Assembly (NCBI GenBank): GCA_951812525.1
Contig: OX638316.1
Location: 124,001-188,000 of the forward strand
From: an uncultured Poribacteria bacterium
GTDB lineage: Bacteria; Poribacteria; WGA-4E; WGA-3G
Direction of reading: 5' to 3'
Length of the DNA stretch: 64,000 nucleotides
Part shown: positions 1-8,114 of the stretch, in pieces
Position numbering within the stretch: position 1 is the first letter of the stretch
Layout: every line of letters starts with the position of its first letter
The notes under the pieces: generated by a model
Databases searched by the model: none
Seen by the model: the letters and a program-made list of their open reading frames with translations, nothing else
What the model was told of the DNA's origin: nothing
Program-made: the position numbers and the translations under genes

Positions 1-153
1 GGAAACCTCGCCTACCAATGCGAAAATATCGTGGTGACTACCCGAAATTTCTACGCTGTTGATCCGAACGAAAAACTATCCGCAACATGGGGTGAATTGA
101 AGAAAAATGACGCATCAGAAACCGTTAGCAATAGGCATTATCGGTGCAGGTAA
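1..153 (+). CDS. C-terminal end of a gene that starts before the window
   Basis: Frame 1 is open from the first base to a TAA at 151-153. The readable tail contains VDPNEKLSATWGELKKN, which closely resembles the last residues of the LamG protein at 5366-6142 (VEPAEKLSTTWGSIKADRN). This suggests the 3' end of a secreted protein of the same general group, possibly another LamG protein. The last 47 bases overlap the next gene, and the final residues after KKND look like unselected sequence, so a frameshift or read-through near 105 is possible. Function is not identifiable from the fragment. Confidence 0.4.
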   Translation, partial: GNLAYQCENIVVTTRNFYAVDPNEKLSATWGELKKNDASETVSNRHYRCR

Positions 154-1114
154 TATGGGGCGACACCACCACAGAGCAGTAGCCGACTACGGTGCCGAGG
201 TTGTCGCAGTGCATGACATGCGGCTTGAGGCGGCGCGCGAGCTTGCCTCACATGCGGATGCGCAACTTGCCACCACGGCACTGGATGCTTTTTTTGATGT
301 AGATATGGATGGGGTGGTTATCACAACACCACCTCCTATCCGCCTTGAACCTATCGAGATGGCGTGCGATAGCGGCATTCCTGTGATGGTTGAGAAACCA
401 CCGGCTTTGAACATGGTTGAAGGTAGAAAGTGCCTTGCCTGTATTGAGAAGGCAGATGTCATCGCTGCCGTTGGGTTTCAACTCCGCTATCATCCGCTTT
501 ATGAACGGTTGAAGGCGTTAATTGCATCGGAGACGGTGCATTTGGTGCGGACGGCCTGCACTGTTGATTATTACCTCAGTTTTCGGATGTCTCCGTGGTT
601 TCTTCAGTATGAGATAAGTGGCGGTCCGCTGCCTGAACAGGCGGTGCATGTGTTAGATTGTGCGCGGTTTGTTATGGGGAACCCGAAACCGGTGCAGGCG
701 CATGCACTGGCGATAAAGAATATGGCTTTGGAACGCACCGAATTCGACGCTGAAAATGCTATCCAGATGACCTATCAATTGGACAACGGGGTTTTCGGAA
801 CACACATGAACCACTGTGGCACAGAAAAATTTAGCTTCGAGGTCGAAGTTGTTGGACCACATCTACGATTACAAGCGAATATGGTAGAAAACGCTATACG
901 TGGTTATTTGAACGGCGAACCTATTAGTGAAACGGTGGTCCTCGAAAACGGTTCAAGTTTAGATAAAACTGGAGCATGGCTACGTGCAATTGAAACAGAG
1001 GATAGGACCCTGATCCGCTCGCCTTTTGCCGATGCTCTTCAGACGCTTGCCCTCATTGACGCGGCAGTCCAGAGCCGCGACACTGGTAGGTTTATCCAAG
1101 TGGAGGAATTGTGA
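107..1114 (+). CDS. Gfo/Idh/MocA-family oxidoreductase
   Basis: A 335-residue NAD(P)-dependent dehydrogenase-like protein. The N-terminal Rossmann fold shows GIIGAGNMGRHH (residues 10-21), and the family EKP motif lies at 96-98 (MVEKPPAL), followed by the C-terminal alpha/beta substrate domain. Known members oxidise sugars, inositols or related polyols; the substrate here cannot be read from sequence. Length is usual for the family. Its TGA stop overlaps the ATG of the ArsC-like gene (TGATG at 1112-1116), and an SDR follows on the same strand, so the three probably form one transcript. A second, divergent member of this family is at 27562-28527. Confidence 0.85.
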   Translation: MTHQKPLAIGIIGAGNMGRHHHRAVADYGAEVVAVHDMRLEAARELASHADAQLATTALDAFFDVDMDGVVITTPPPIRLEPIEMACDSGIPVMVEKPPALNMVEGRKCLACIEKADVIAAVGFQLRYHPLYERLKALIASETVHLVRTACTVDYYLSFRMSPWFLQYEISGGPLPEQAVHVLDCARFVMGNPKPVQAHALAIKNMALERTEFDAENAIQMTYQLDNGVFGTHMNHCGTEKFSFEVEVVGPHLRLQANMVENAIRGYLNGEPISETVVLENGSSLDKTGAWLRAIETEDRTLIRSPFADALQTLALIDAAVQSRDTGRFIQVEEL

Positions 1115-1455
1115 TGATAGATTGGATGTATTTTCGGAATAGCTGAACGTCGTGTAAAAAAGTGCAAGAGTTTCTTGACACACACAACTTACAAGCAGAA
1201 AATCGCACAGATGCCCGAAAAGAGAAATTGGAGGCAGGGGCGGTATGGGAATTAATGAGCAGTGCAGAACGGATTGTTGTTGCAAAAGGGAGGCGCGTCG
1301 AAACCTTTGTGCCAACCGAAGACGCACAGGAATCCATTCTAAAAGTGGTACTAGGGCGGAGTGGTAGTTTGCGCGCGCCGACAGTGCGAAGCGGCGATGT
1401 CTTCTTTGTTGGCTATAATAACACGCTCTACGAATCAGCAGCACCTTTCGTTTAA
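1114..1455 (+). CDS. ArsC/Spx-like thioredoxin-fold protein, candidate selenoprotein (in-frame UGA at 1144-1146)
   Basis: Read from ATG 1114 this frame gives 113 residues if the TGA at codon 11 is translated. It begins MIDWMYFRNS, then U, then TSCKKVQEFLDTHN. The UGA falls exactly where ArsC/YffB/Spx-like proteins have the first Cys of the active-site CxxC, giving UxxC; the second Cys (residue 14) is intact. The rest matches the family in length and pattern, including LRAPTVRSGDVFFVGYN near the C terminus. The start is supported by GGAGG at 1102-1106, seven bases upstream, and by the TGATG overlap with the preceding gene. The alternative GTG at 1162 has no ribosome binding site and would remove the active site. 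A compact hairpin follows the UGA. Family assignment is firm; selenocysteine insertion is inferred. The alternatives are a nonsense mutation or sequencing error. Confidence 0.7.
1162..1181 (+). promoter_or_regulatory. Candidate bacterial SECIS hairpin
   Basis: Bases 1165-1169 (CAAGA) pair with 1173-1177 (TCTTG) around a three-base GTT loop at 1170-1172. GTG 1162-1164 pairs with CAC 1179-1181 across a bulged A1178. The loop starts with G and lies 24 bases after the UGA. Bacterial SECIS elements are known as small stem-loops immediately 3' of the UGA, inside the coding region, with a G at the start of the apical loop; distance and shape fit. Short hairpins occur by chance, so this is supporting rather than independent proof. 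Confidence 0.5.
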
Positions 1456-1475
1456 ATCTGTAAGGACAGAAATTG

Positions 1476-2240
1476 ATGCCAATCGAAAAGATTCTAATTA
1501 CGGGGGCAAACGGATATTTAGCACAATTCATTATTGACCGGTTGCACAGCACGTATCAACTGACGCTAACAGACATTACTGAACCGGATCGTGCTGTTCC
1601 AAACACAACTTTTATCAAGGCGGATGTGACAAATCCTGCCGAAATTGAGGCAGCGTGTGCGGGACAGGATGCTGTTGTGCACCTGGTTGCTTTGGTCCGG
1701 GGACGGTCTGGTAAACCTGCTTCGTTATTTGCGGATGTTATGGTGAAAGGCACATGGAACGTTGCGGAAGCCTGTGTGCAGCAAGGCGTGCAAAAATTGG
1801 TGAACATTTCGAGTATTTCGGCATGCCATCCTGCTCCGGGTGCAAAATTACCGTATCAGGTGGGCGGTGATTTCGTGTTTGGTCCCGGAGATCTCTACTA
1901 TTCGCTGGCGAAGTACCTCGGTGAGCAGATTGGTGCGGCGTATCATCAGGCGCACGGGTTGGACGTGATTCATGTTCGTCCTGGTGTTATTGCCGGAGAT
2001 GGACAAAATCCGGGTCCTACTGCTCCTGATGTCCTGACAGATCCTTGGTTTGTTTATGTAGATCCGAGAGACGTTGCGCAGTGTGTTGCTTGTGCAATAG
2101 AGACGGAGACGGTAAAATACGGTGCCTATAACGCTGTAGCGGGACGTGAAGACTCTCGTTTTGCGTGGAAGCCCGGAAAAGTGGAATTGGGGTATTCACC
2201 AGAGCACAATTGGCCAGAGATTCCTGATGGTGATGGGTAA
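1476..2240 (+). CDS. NAD-dependent epimerase/dehydratase-like SDR
   Basis: A 254-residue extended short-chain dehydrogenase. The N-terminal TGANGYLAQ nucleotide-binding motif begins at residue 9 and the YxxxK catalytic pair appears as YSLAK near residue 140. The ATG at 1476 is preferred over the TTG one codon earlier because AAGGA lies about nine bases upstream. Family members epimerise, dehydrate or reduce nucleotide sugars; the protein is at the short end of the extended class and the substrate is unknown. It lies 20 bases after the ArsC-like gene and is probably cotranscribed. It converges with the ASPIC/UnbV gene, only 7 bases away. Confidence 0.8.
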   Translation: MPIEKILITGANGYLAQFIIDRLHSTYQLTLTDITEPDRAVPNTTFIKADVTNPAEIEAACAGQDAVVHLVALVRGRSGKPASLFADVMVKGTWNVAEACVQQGVQKLVNISSISACHPAPGAKLPYQVGGDFVFGPGDLYYSLAKYLGEQIGAAYHQAHGLDVIHVRPGVIAGDGQNPGPTAPDVLTDPWFVYVDPRDVAQCVACAIETETVKYGAYNAVAGREDSRFAWKPGKVELGYSPEHNWPEIPDGDG

Positions 2241-2247
2241 TGCTATA

Positions 2248-3936
2248 TTAAGGAAGTACCAATCCGTGTCCCTTTTTAATGCGAAGAATCTGGTTTGACT
2301 TTAGATTAGAAAAATGCTCTTTGTGTCCGCTTTGCCAGCGGACTTCTAAGACATCAATATGTGAATTTTTTCCAAGTCCAAAGTGAACGCGAAGATCGCT
2401 TTGCGACAGGTAACTCGCCCCACTACGTACTTCCCTGAATAGAGACAAATCTCCAGTTTTTAAAACTACCCTAGTGCCTATACCCGATACGTTGCTTTCG
2501 GTGCCGATAAGTTGGATCGTGAGCCAGTGATTGCTGTTACCACCCTCGTTTCGGAGGAGCGTTGCCGGCTGGTTGGAGTTATTGAGGAAAATATCGATAT
2601 CTCCGTCATTGTCGTAGTCACCGAATGCGGCACCCCGACTCACCTTCTTGGAGAGTTGTGTCAACCCGACTTCAGCAGAGGCATCCGTGAAGTGATACGT
2701 ACCGTCCTGTTGGCGTGCATTGCGGAAAAGTAGATCTCCCTGTGGATAGGTGCTATCAGAGAAAAGCGAGATGTTTTCCTGAAGATGTCCATTCGCAACG
2801 AAGAGGTCAAGGAAACCGTCGTTGTTGTAATCAAGGAATTCGACTGCCCATTTAAAATAGGGGAGCGTCACGGCTCCGATACCTGAAACGAAAGAAATAT
2901 CGGTAAAAAATGTGCCGCTCTCATTCTGGTAGAGAATTGCTGGCAGTGCTGATGCATTACTAACGACAAGATCGAGATAGCCGTTGTTATCGTAATCACC
3001 GAATGCGTTTCCCATACCGCTCCCGGGGAAACCGTTTCCATCGTAGCCTGTCCCGGTTAGGTCAGCGGTTTCGGTGAAGGTCCCATCGCCGTTGTTATGG
3101 TAAAAGAGATCGGCTTCCATATCGTTGGCGATGTGTAGATCGGGGTAACTGTCATTGTTATAATCTCCGACTGCGATGGCGAGACCGAGGGTGCGGTGTG
3201 AAATGCCTGCGCTTTCGGTGACATCTGTGAAGGTGTTGTCGCCGTTATTGCGATAGAGAACGTCGTGTTCGCTGACAAAATGACTGCCAGCAATCTGATC
3301 TGTCGGACTACAATAGGTTCTGATCCCGCGGGTTTCCCACCATCGGTTCTCGGCAATGGAAAACTTCATGTAGTTGACGACGTATAGGTCAACATCACCA
3401 TCTAAATCGTAATCCAGAAAAGCACAACTTGTTCCCCAACGTCCGTCGCCAACACTTGCCTTCTGTGTTATATCCGTAAATGTGCCGTCGCCGTTGTTGT
3501 AATAGAGTCGGTTAGGTCCGTAGTTCGTTACATAGATTTCGGGATAGCCGTCGTTGTTAATATCGGCAGCAGCACACCCGACTCCGTAGCTGGTATCTCC
3601 GACACCTGCTTGGCGTGTAACGTCGGTAAAAGTGCTATTACCGTTGTTCCGATAGAGTCTGTTTTGCGGGGATTCTTCTGTGTGAGCGGCGTCTCCGTCG
3701 AGCGGCGGTGGGATATGCGTGGCGTTCACTACGTAAAGATCGAGGTGTCCATCAATATCATAGTCAAAAAAGAGTGCGCCGGAGCCGAGCGTTTCAATGA
3801 GATATTTCTCGCCGGTTCTACCATCAACGTGCTGAAAGTTGATTCCTGCAGCAGTAGTTGTATCAACGAATTGGACTTCGGCAGAAATGTGGAAACTAAG
3901 GATCAGAGAAAGGGGAATATAGGAGAGGTATCTCAT
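2248..3936 (-). CDS. Secreted FG-GAP/VCBS repeat protein with ASPIC/UnbV domain (CRTAC1-like)
   Basis: A 562-residue exported protein. Residues 1-20 form a signal peptide (MRYLSYIPLSLILSFHISAE). Residues about 40-460 hold repeated beta-propeller blades with calcium-loop motifs such as DYDNDGDIDIF, DYNNDGFLDLF and DINNDGYPEIY. The C-terminal 90 residues match the ASPIC/UnbV domain (REVRSGASYLSQSD, then VHFGLG). Such proteins are integrin-alpha-like extracellular propellers, probably in adhesion or carbohydrate binding; no enzymatic residues are apparent. Its ATG overlaps the stop of the upstream TPR gene by four bases, so the two are translationally coupled. TPR plus ASPIC/UnbV pairs recur in Planctomycetes, Acidobacteria and Poribacteria. 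Confidence 0.85.
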   Translation of the reverse strand: MRYLSYIPLSLILSFHISAEVQFVDTTTAAGINFQHVDGRTGEKYLIETLGSGALFFDYDIDGHLDLYVVNATHIPPPLDGDAAHTEESPQNRLYRNNGNSTFTDVTRQAGVGDTSYGVGCAAADINNDGYPEIYVTNYGPNRLYYNNGDGTFTDITQKASVGDGRWGTSCAFLDYDLDGDVDLYVVNYMKFSIAENRWWETRGIRTYCSPTDQIAGSHFVSEHDVLYRNNGDNTFTDVTESAGISHRTLGLAIAVGDYNNDSYPDLHIANDMEADLFYHNNGDGTFTETADLTGTGYDGNGFPGSGMGNAFGDYDNNGYLDLVVSNASALPAILYQNESGTFFTDISFVSGIGAVTLPYFKWAVEFLDYNNDGFLDLFVANGHLQENISLFSDSTYPQGDLLFRNARQQDGTYHFTDASAEVGLTQLSKKVSRGAAFGDYDNDGDIDIFLNNSNQPATLLRNEGGNSNHWLTIQLIGTESNVSGIGTRVVLKTGDLSLFREVRSGASYLSQSDLRVHFGLGKNSHIDVLEVRWQSGHKEHFSNLKSNQILRIKKGHGLVLP

Positions 3937-5078
3937 TCTTGGCGGGAACTGGCTTCCTGTTTTTCACGTGCGTGTTGTGCTTCATCTTCTAATCCAAGGA
4001 GAGTGCAGATTTGGGAGAGCGTATCCCAATAATTCGCCTCAGCTGGGGCAAGACGCACAGCATTCCGTGCGTGGAATAGTGCTTTATCTAAATTGGCTTC
4101 CGATTCTATATAACAGACAGCGATGTTATTATGTGCGATGGCGAGTGTGTGATCGGCGGCGAGTGCCTCTTGATAGGCTGGTATGGCGAGATTAATTTTT
4201 TCCTCTCTATGGTAAGCATGTCCAAGGTTGTAATGTGCAGTGGCTAAGGTAGGATCGAGAGAGATAGCACGTTTATAGCTTGCAATCGCGTCGGAAGAGC
4301 GATGCCGAGCGAGGTAAACGATGCCGAGGTTGTTATAGCCTCTTGCATCATTCGGATGCCTTTTCACCCACATCTCGGCTTCCTGAAGGAGCGGATCCGT
4401 CTGGCGAAGAACTTTGAAGAACGCCATTGTCGCAGCAGCCTTTTCTTTGTTGCCCTGTTTGATATAGACTTGAGCGAGTTGGTAATGTGCCTCTGTATTA
4501 TCAACCTGAATCTCAATCACCCTCTCAATGGCGGTAATTGCCTCATCTAAGCGTCCTTGTTTAACATATACTTTACCCAACCCCAAAATTACACCCGGAT
4601 CCTTTGGATTGAGATGGACGGCTTTTTTATAGGCGCGCACGGCTCCTTGAAAATTCCCCTGTTTCAAACGGACTTCACCCAGTCCGGCGTAGACATCTTC
4701 CCAATCCGGATCAAGAGCAATTGCCTGCTCAAATGCTTCAGTAGCATTAGGAAGGGCACCCTTCTTGAGGTAAACAAGCCCAATATTATAGTGTGGCTCA
4801 GCAGTGATGGGAGACAAGGCTAACGCTGTCTGATAAGCATTAAGTGCAGCATCGTATTGTTTTAGTTCGGAATATGCAATACCGAGTCTGTTGTAGATGA
4901 TGGGGGAATTTGGATTAAGCGCGATGGCTTTTTTGTATTCGGAGATGGCTTGCTCAAACTCTCCAATGGTGTGATAGGCAGATGCGTTCTTATAATGCTT
5001 TTCAGCAGGTGACACATCGGATAAGGCAAGGGTCCCAAAAACACTGAAGAGAATAAATATGGTGGCATATTTTAGCAT
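3933..5078 (-). CDS. Exported TPR-repeat protein
   Basis: A 381-residue protein with an N-terminal hydrophobic signal (MLKYATIFILFSVFGTLALS), then about nine tetratricopeptide repeats filling the rest. Repeats carry the canonical pattern, for example AIALNPNSPIIYNRLGIAYS and SLDPTLATAHYNLGHAYH. TPR arrays are protein-interaction scaffolds; export implies action in the periplasm or on the surface. GGAGGG lies seven bases before the ATG. It is the first gene of a two-gene unit with the ASPIC/UnbV gene, overlapping it by ATGA, which suggests that the two products interact. No catalytic domain is seen. Confidence 0.85.
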   Translation of the reverse strand: MLKYATIFILFSVFGTLALSDVSPAEKHYKNASAYHTIGEFEQAISEYKKAIALNPNSPIIYNRLGIAYSELKQYDAALNAYQTALALSPITAEPHYNIGLVYLKKGALPNATEAFEQAIALDPDWEDVYAGLGEVRLKQGNFQGAVRAYKKAVHLNPKDPGVILGLGKVYVKQGRLDEAITAIERVIEIQVDNTEAHYQLAQVYIKQGNKEKAAATMAFFKVLRQTDPLLQEAEMWVKRHPNDARGYNNLGIVYLARHRSSDAIASYKRAISLDPTLATAHYNLGHAYHREEKINLAIPAYQEALAADHTLAIAHNNIAVCYIESEANLDKALFHARNAVRLAPAEANYWDTLSQICTLLGLEDEAQHAREKQEASSRQE

Positions 5079-5121
5079 ACGCTTCCCTCCAGTGTAGAGG
5101 CGGTATTCGTACCAGAGAATC

Positions 5122-5323
5122 TGTCGGGATACGGAGATCCCTCTTACAGAAGAAAAAAGTCGGGATTACAAATCCCTCCTACAATGAAAATTGGCAATTA
5201 GCGGTTGGCAATTGGCAAACCCAGAAGACATCGGAAAATAGACAAATTGCGCTTTAGGAACACAATTTGGAGATCGATCCTAGAGAAGAAAAGAGTCGGG
5301 ATTCGGAAATCCCTCCTACAGAA
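5122..5323. repeat. Cluster of dispersed palindromic repeats in the TPR-LamG gap
   Basis: Three copies of a unit of about 28 bases occur here (5122-5150, 5159-5186, 5294-5323). Each reads GTCGGGAT, a short loop, ATCCC, then TCYTACA. The arms pair (GGGAT/ATCCC or GGGATT/AATCCC). A related but longer variant with TTTAGGA and TTGGAGATCG lies at 5250-5285, and a GGCAATTGGCAA-type stretch at 5191-5219. Matching copies recur at 28586-28817 and inside the coding sequence near 59660-59725. No gene is seen in this 287-base gap. Confidence 0.75.
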
Positions 5324-5351
5324 GAAAGGAGGGCGACGTTTGTGCCGCCCT
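5320..5351 (-). terminator. Possible Rho-independent terminator after the LamG gene
   Basis: On the minus strand, AGGGCG (5351-5346) pairs with CGCCCT (5335-5330) around a ten-base loop, followed by CCTTTCTTCT. It lies just downstream of the LamG stop. The stem is GC-rich but the T tract is interrupted. Confidence 0.5.
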
Positions 5352-5365
5352 TATCAAGGGTATTC

Positions 5366-6142
5366 TTAGTTGCGATCTGCTTTAATGCTGCCCCATGTTG
5401 TGGAGAGTTTCTCTGCGGGTTCAACGGGTAGAAAATCGCCACTCATAATTTCGTCGATTTCTGCTTCGGTGATGATCCGATCAAAGAGAAACACCTCATC
5501 AATGATACCGGTGAAAAATTCTTGACCGGGATGACGGGCACCAACCATAATAGAACCATCAATCTCATCGACAGGCGGAGGTTTGGCTCCACCACCGGCT
5601 TCCTTGCCATCATTGTAGATGACCACTTTTGACTTGGTGTCATGTGTAACTGTTATGTGCACCCAGTCTTCGGGCTGGATGTCGTCACTGACGGCTTTCT
5701 GCGCCCACGCGCCGCCAGATGTTGACCAGAAAAAGGTATTACTGCTGGCATTTTGAAAAATTGTTGCCCATTTCAAGGAGCCAGCTGCCACCATGTAATT
5801 CCAGTCCCGAATTTGGGCATCCCCACGCTTCACCCAAAAAGCGACAGAGAATTCTTCTCTCAGCTGTAAAGTGTCGTTGATAGGCACCATCACATATTGC
5901 TGTTTTGTCCCGTCAAACTCCAGTGCTTTGCCGAACTGCCCATCTACCCATGATGGATTCTCGATAAGTTCACCATCATGGCCGTGTACAGAACCGTCTG
6001 CGGCATCCCCTCCCTTTCCTTCATCAAAGGAGAGATATAAAACGAGGGATTTATCATCCAGCCCGGCATATAAAGGTGTTGTAAGGATGAGCACCACAAG
6101 TATAGTGACAAACCCACTGATATATTGTCCGAATTTGCACAC
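5366..6142 (-). CDS. Secreted LamG-like (concanavalin A-fold) domain protein
   Basis: A 258-residue exported protein. The start is GTG at 6142, with AAGGAGG nine bases upstream. Residues 1-27 form a signal peptide ending TTPLYA. Residues about 30-225 are one LamG/laminin-G-like jelly roll, recognised by SLVLYLSFDEGKG, FSVAFWVKRGD, and a late GIIDEVFLFDRIITEAEIDE. These domains bind glycans or proteins. The C-terminal VEPAEKLSTTWGSIK recurs in the partial protein at the left window edge, suggesting a conserved tail for this secreted group. It is flanked by palindromic repeats and stands as a single gene. Confidence 0.85.
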   Translation of the reverse strand: MCKFGQYISGFVTILVVLILTTPLYAGLDDKSLVLYLSFDEGKGGDAADGSVHGHDGELIENPSWVDGQFGKALEFDGTKQQYVMVPINDTLQLREEFSVAFWVKRGDAQIRDWNYMVAAGSLKWATIFQNASSNTFFWSTSGGAWAQKAVSDDIQPEDWVHITVTHDTKSKVVIYNDGKEAGGGAKPPPVDEIDGSIMVGARHPGQEFFTGIIDEVFLFDRIITEAEIDEIMSGDFLPVEPAEKLSTTWGSIKADRN

Positions 6143-6239
6143 GGTGAATTCCTCCTTCTAAGCATAAGAAAATACAGTAAGATTTGCTAAAATGGCAAAC
6201 CGGATTCTATTGAGGGTTAATCGGTAGTAGCACAAAAAA

Positions 6240-7970
6240 CTAACAGGCACCACACTTTTTACAAACGGTTGTATCACAGGCACTGGTCATAAACTTGTTC
6301 TCCTGCTTGTGGAACTCAAGTTGCAAAAACTGGGGTTTGACGTTGAGATCGAGATGATCCCATGGATTGACCTCATGCAGCGGACGTTCACGTGTAGCGT
6401 AAAAATGCGGTAATAACCCGTATTTACGGAAGGCTTGGTTCCATGATGCCCCGCGTGCGAGTTCCAATATGACCTTTCCAAGCCGCCGGTCGCCACGTGC
6501 GAAGACGGCTTCTTGGTGTGCGAGTCTCGCACTTGCGGAGCCGACCTTTATGCTACCAAGTTGGTTGATTTCGCGTTTTAGAAAATCAAGTTTTCGGGAA
6601 ATGGTCTTGGGTGGTTCCATTGCTACCCATTGCAAAGGCGTATGCGGCTTCGGCACCATAGGCGAGATTGTAAAACTGATACGTGCCATTCTGCCGGTCC
6701 GCTTTGCGTGTGGCAGGAGTATGGTCCGCATCTCTTTCGCCATATCAACAATAGCCTCTACATCCGCCGGGGTTTCCTGTGGGACACCGATAAGAAAATA
6801 TAGACGGAGGTTAAGAATATCGCGTTTTAGTGCTTCCTCAAAGACATGATAAAGGCGTTCGCGTGGAATTGCTTTATTGACGACCTTTTGGAGTTTTTCA
6901 GTTGCGACTTCTGGTGCAATGGTAATCGTGCCTTGTTCACTGTCGGCGAGAGCATCGAGCAAGGGGGCGCGGACGGTTTCAGCCCGGAGTGATGCACAGG
7001 ATATACGGAAGCCACGTTCGACGAGTCCTGTAGCAATTTCGTCGATTTGCGGATGGTCAGAAATAGAAGCACCGACGAGTCCAATCCTGTCAGTAATTCC
7101 TCTGGCACGTTCAGCAAGTGCGAGCGTATTCTCTACAGAACGCTGCCGTGGCCATCGACGTGCATAGTCGGCGACACAGAAACGGCATTGTCTCCCGCAT
7201 CCTCGCACAATTTCAATAAGATGGGCGTTTGAGAATTCAGTGTTCGGGGTATGGATATGCGTGCAAGTCTCGACATCATCAAGTTTGGGAACGGCACCGG
7301 AGCGAATCTGAGGAGCTACACCAGGTTTTGGAGAGACAGCGTCAATCGTTCCATCCTCTTGATAAGTTACGTCATAGAAACTGGGCACATAAAGACCTGG
7401 GACAGTTGCGAGTGTTTCGAGTAACTGGCTCTTGGGCGCGCCGCTCTGTTTCCACTCGTTAAAGTGCGCCATGAGTTGATGGACGACAAGTTCAGCTTCT
7501 CCTACAACAAAGACATCAACGAAATCAGCAATAGGTTCAGGATTATAGGAAATATTGATGCCCCCGGCGATGACGAGTGGATCCCATTCTGTGCGCTCTT
7601 CAGCAAGTGGTGGGATGTTTGCGAGTTCCAACGTCCGCGGAATATTCACATAATCCGATTCAAAGGAGACAGAGAATCCGACGATATCAAATCGGTTAAG
7701 GGGGGTTTGCGTCTCAAACGAGAAAAGCGGATTTTTCTGGGTGCCAAACTGGCGAAGGTAATTAGATTCAGGCACGAAAACGCGCTCGCAAGCGGTATCC
7801 ACTCGATTGTTGAGGATAGCATAGATGACCTGAACCCCCAAGCTCGACATTCCGAGTTCATAGGTACTGGGATAGACGAGTGCGAATTTGTTCGGTTTTC
7901 TGAAGTTATTATATCCGCCGTGTTCTTGATCGCGCAGATATTGGTAGTGCTGGCGTAGGTTCACTGTCAT
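6240..7970 (-). CDS. B12-binding-type radical SAM protein (TIGR03960-like)
   Basis: A 576-residue protein. The N-terminal half resembles a cobalamin-binding-like domain (KFALVYPSTYELGMSSLGVQ). The radical SAM cluster motif CxxxCxxC is at C258, C262 and C265 (GCGRQCRFC), followed by the SAM-binding TIM barrel. The C terminus ends in a Cys-rich tail (CDTTVCKKCGAC) that could hold a second metal centre. It matches the uncharacterised radical SAM family often found with, or fused to, a DUF2344 partner; no DUF2344 gene is adjacent. The reaction is unknown. GAGG directly precedes the ATG, so the start is not fully certain. Confidence 0.85.
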   Translation of the reverse strand: MTVNLRQHYQYLRDQEHGGYNNFRKPNKFALVYPSTYELGMSSLGVQVIYAILNNRVDTACERVFVPESNYLRQFGTQKNPLFSFETQTPLNRFDIVGFSVSFESDYVNIPRTLELANIPPLAEERTEWDPLVIAGGINISYNPEPIADFVDVFVVGEAELVVHQLMAHFNEWKQSGAPKSQLLETLATVPGLYVPSFYDVTYQEDGTIDAVSPKPGVAPQIRSGAVPKLDDVETCTHIHTPNTEFSNAHLIEIVRGCGRQCRFCVADYARRWPRQRSVENTLALAERARGITDRIGLVGASISDHPQIDEIATGLVERGFRISCASLRAETVRAPLLDALADSEQGTITIAPEVATEKLQKVVNKAIPRERLYHVFEEALKRDILNLRLYFLIGVPQETPADVEAIVDMAKEMRTILLPHAKRTGRMARISFTISPMVPKPHTPLQWVAMEPPKTISRKLDFLKREINQLGSIKVGSASARLAHQEAVFARGDRRLGKVILELARGASWNQAFRKYGLLPHFYATRERPLHEVNPWDHLDLNVKPQFLQLEFHKQENKFMTSACDTTVCKKCGAC

Positions 7971-8042
7971 CCTCGGGTATAGTAGGGTACGCTTGGAAAG
8001 CGCGCCGATAAAGAAAAAAACGAAACGACTTTGGTTTATTAA

Positions 8043-8070
8043 GTAGCCCCGATAACGAGATCGAGGCTAC
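8043..8070 (-). terminator. Hairpin downstream of ftsZ
   Basis: GTAGCC-T-CGAT and ATCG-G-GGCTAC arms form a stem of about ten pairs with one mismatch and a six-base loop. It lies 45 bases past the ftsZ stop on the minus strand. Only a weak TTAATAA follows, so termination or mRNA 3' protection are both possible. Confidence 0.4.
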
Positions 8071-8114
8071 ACGAAAAAAGCGGCACTGACAGGAGGAGAA
8101 TATAGAGATAATTT

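Noticed and set aside
980-1552. Long open frame on the minus strand (190 codons) across the ArsC-like gene
   Set aside because: It is antisense to three supported genes, has low-complexity Ser/Arg/Leu wording and no ribosome site; the plus-strand genes explain the codon pattern.
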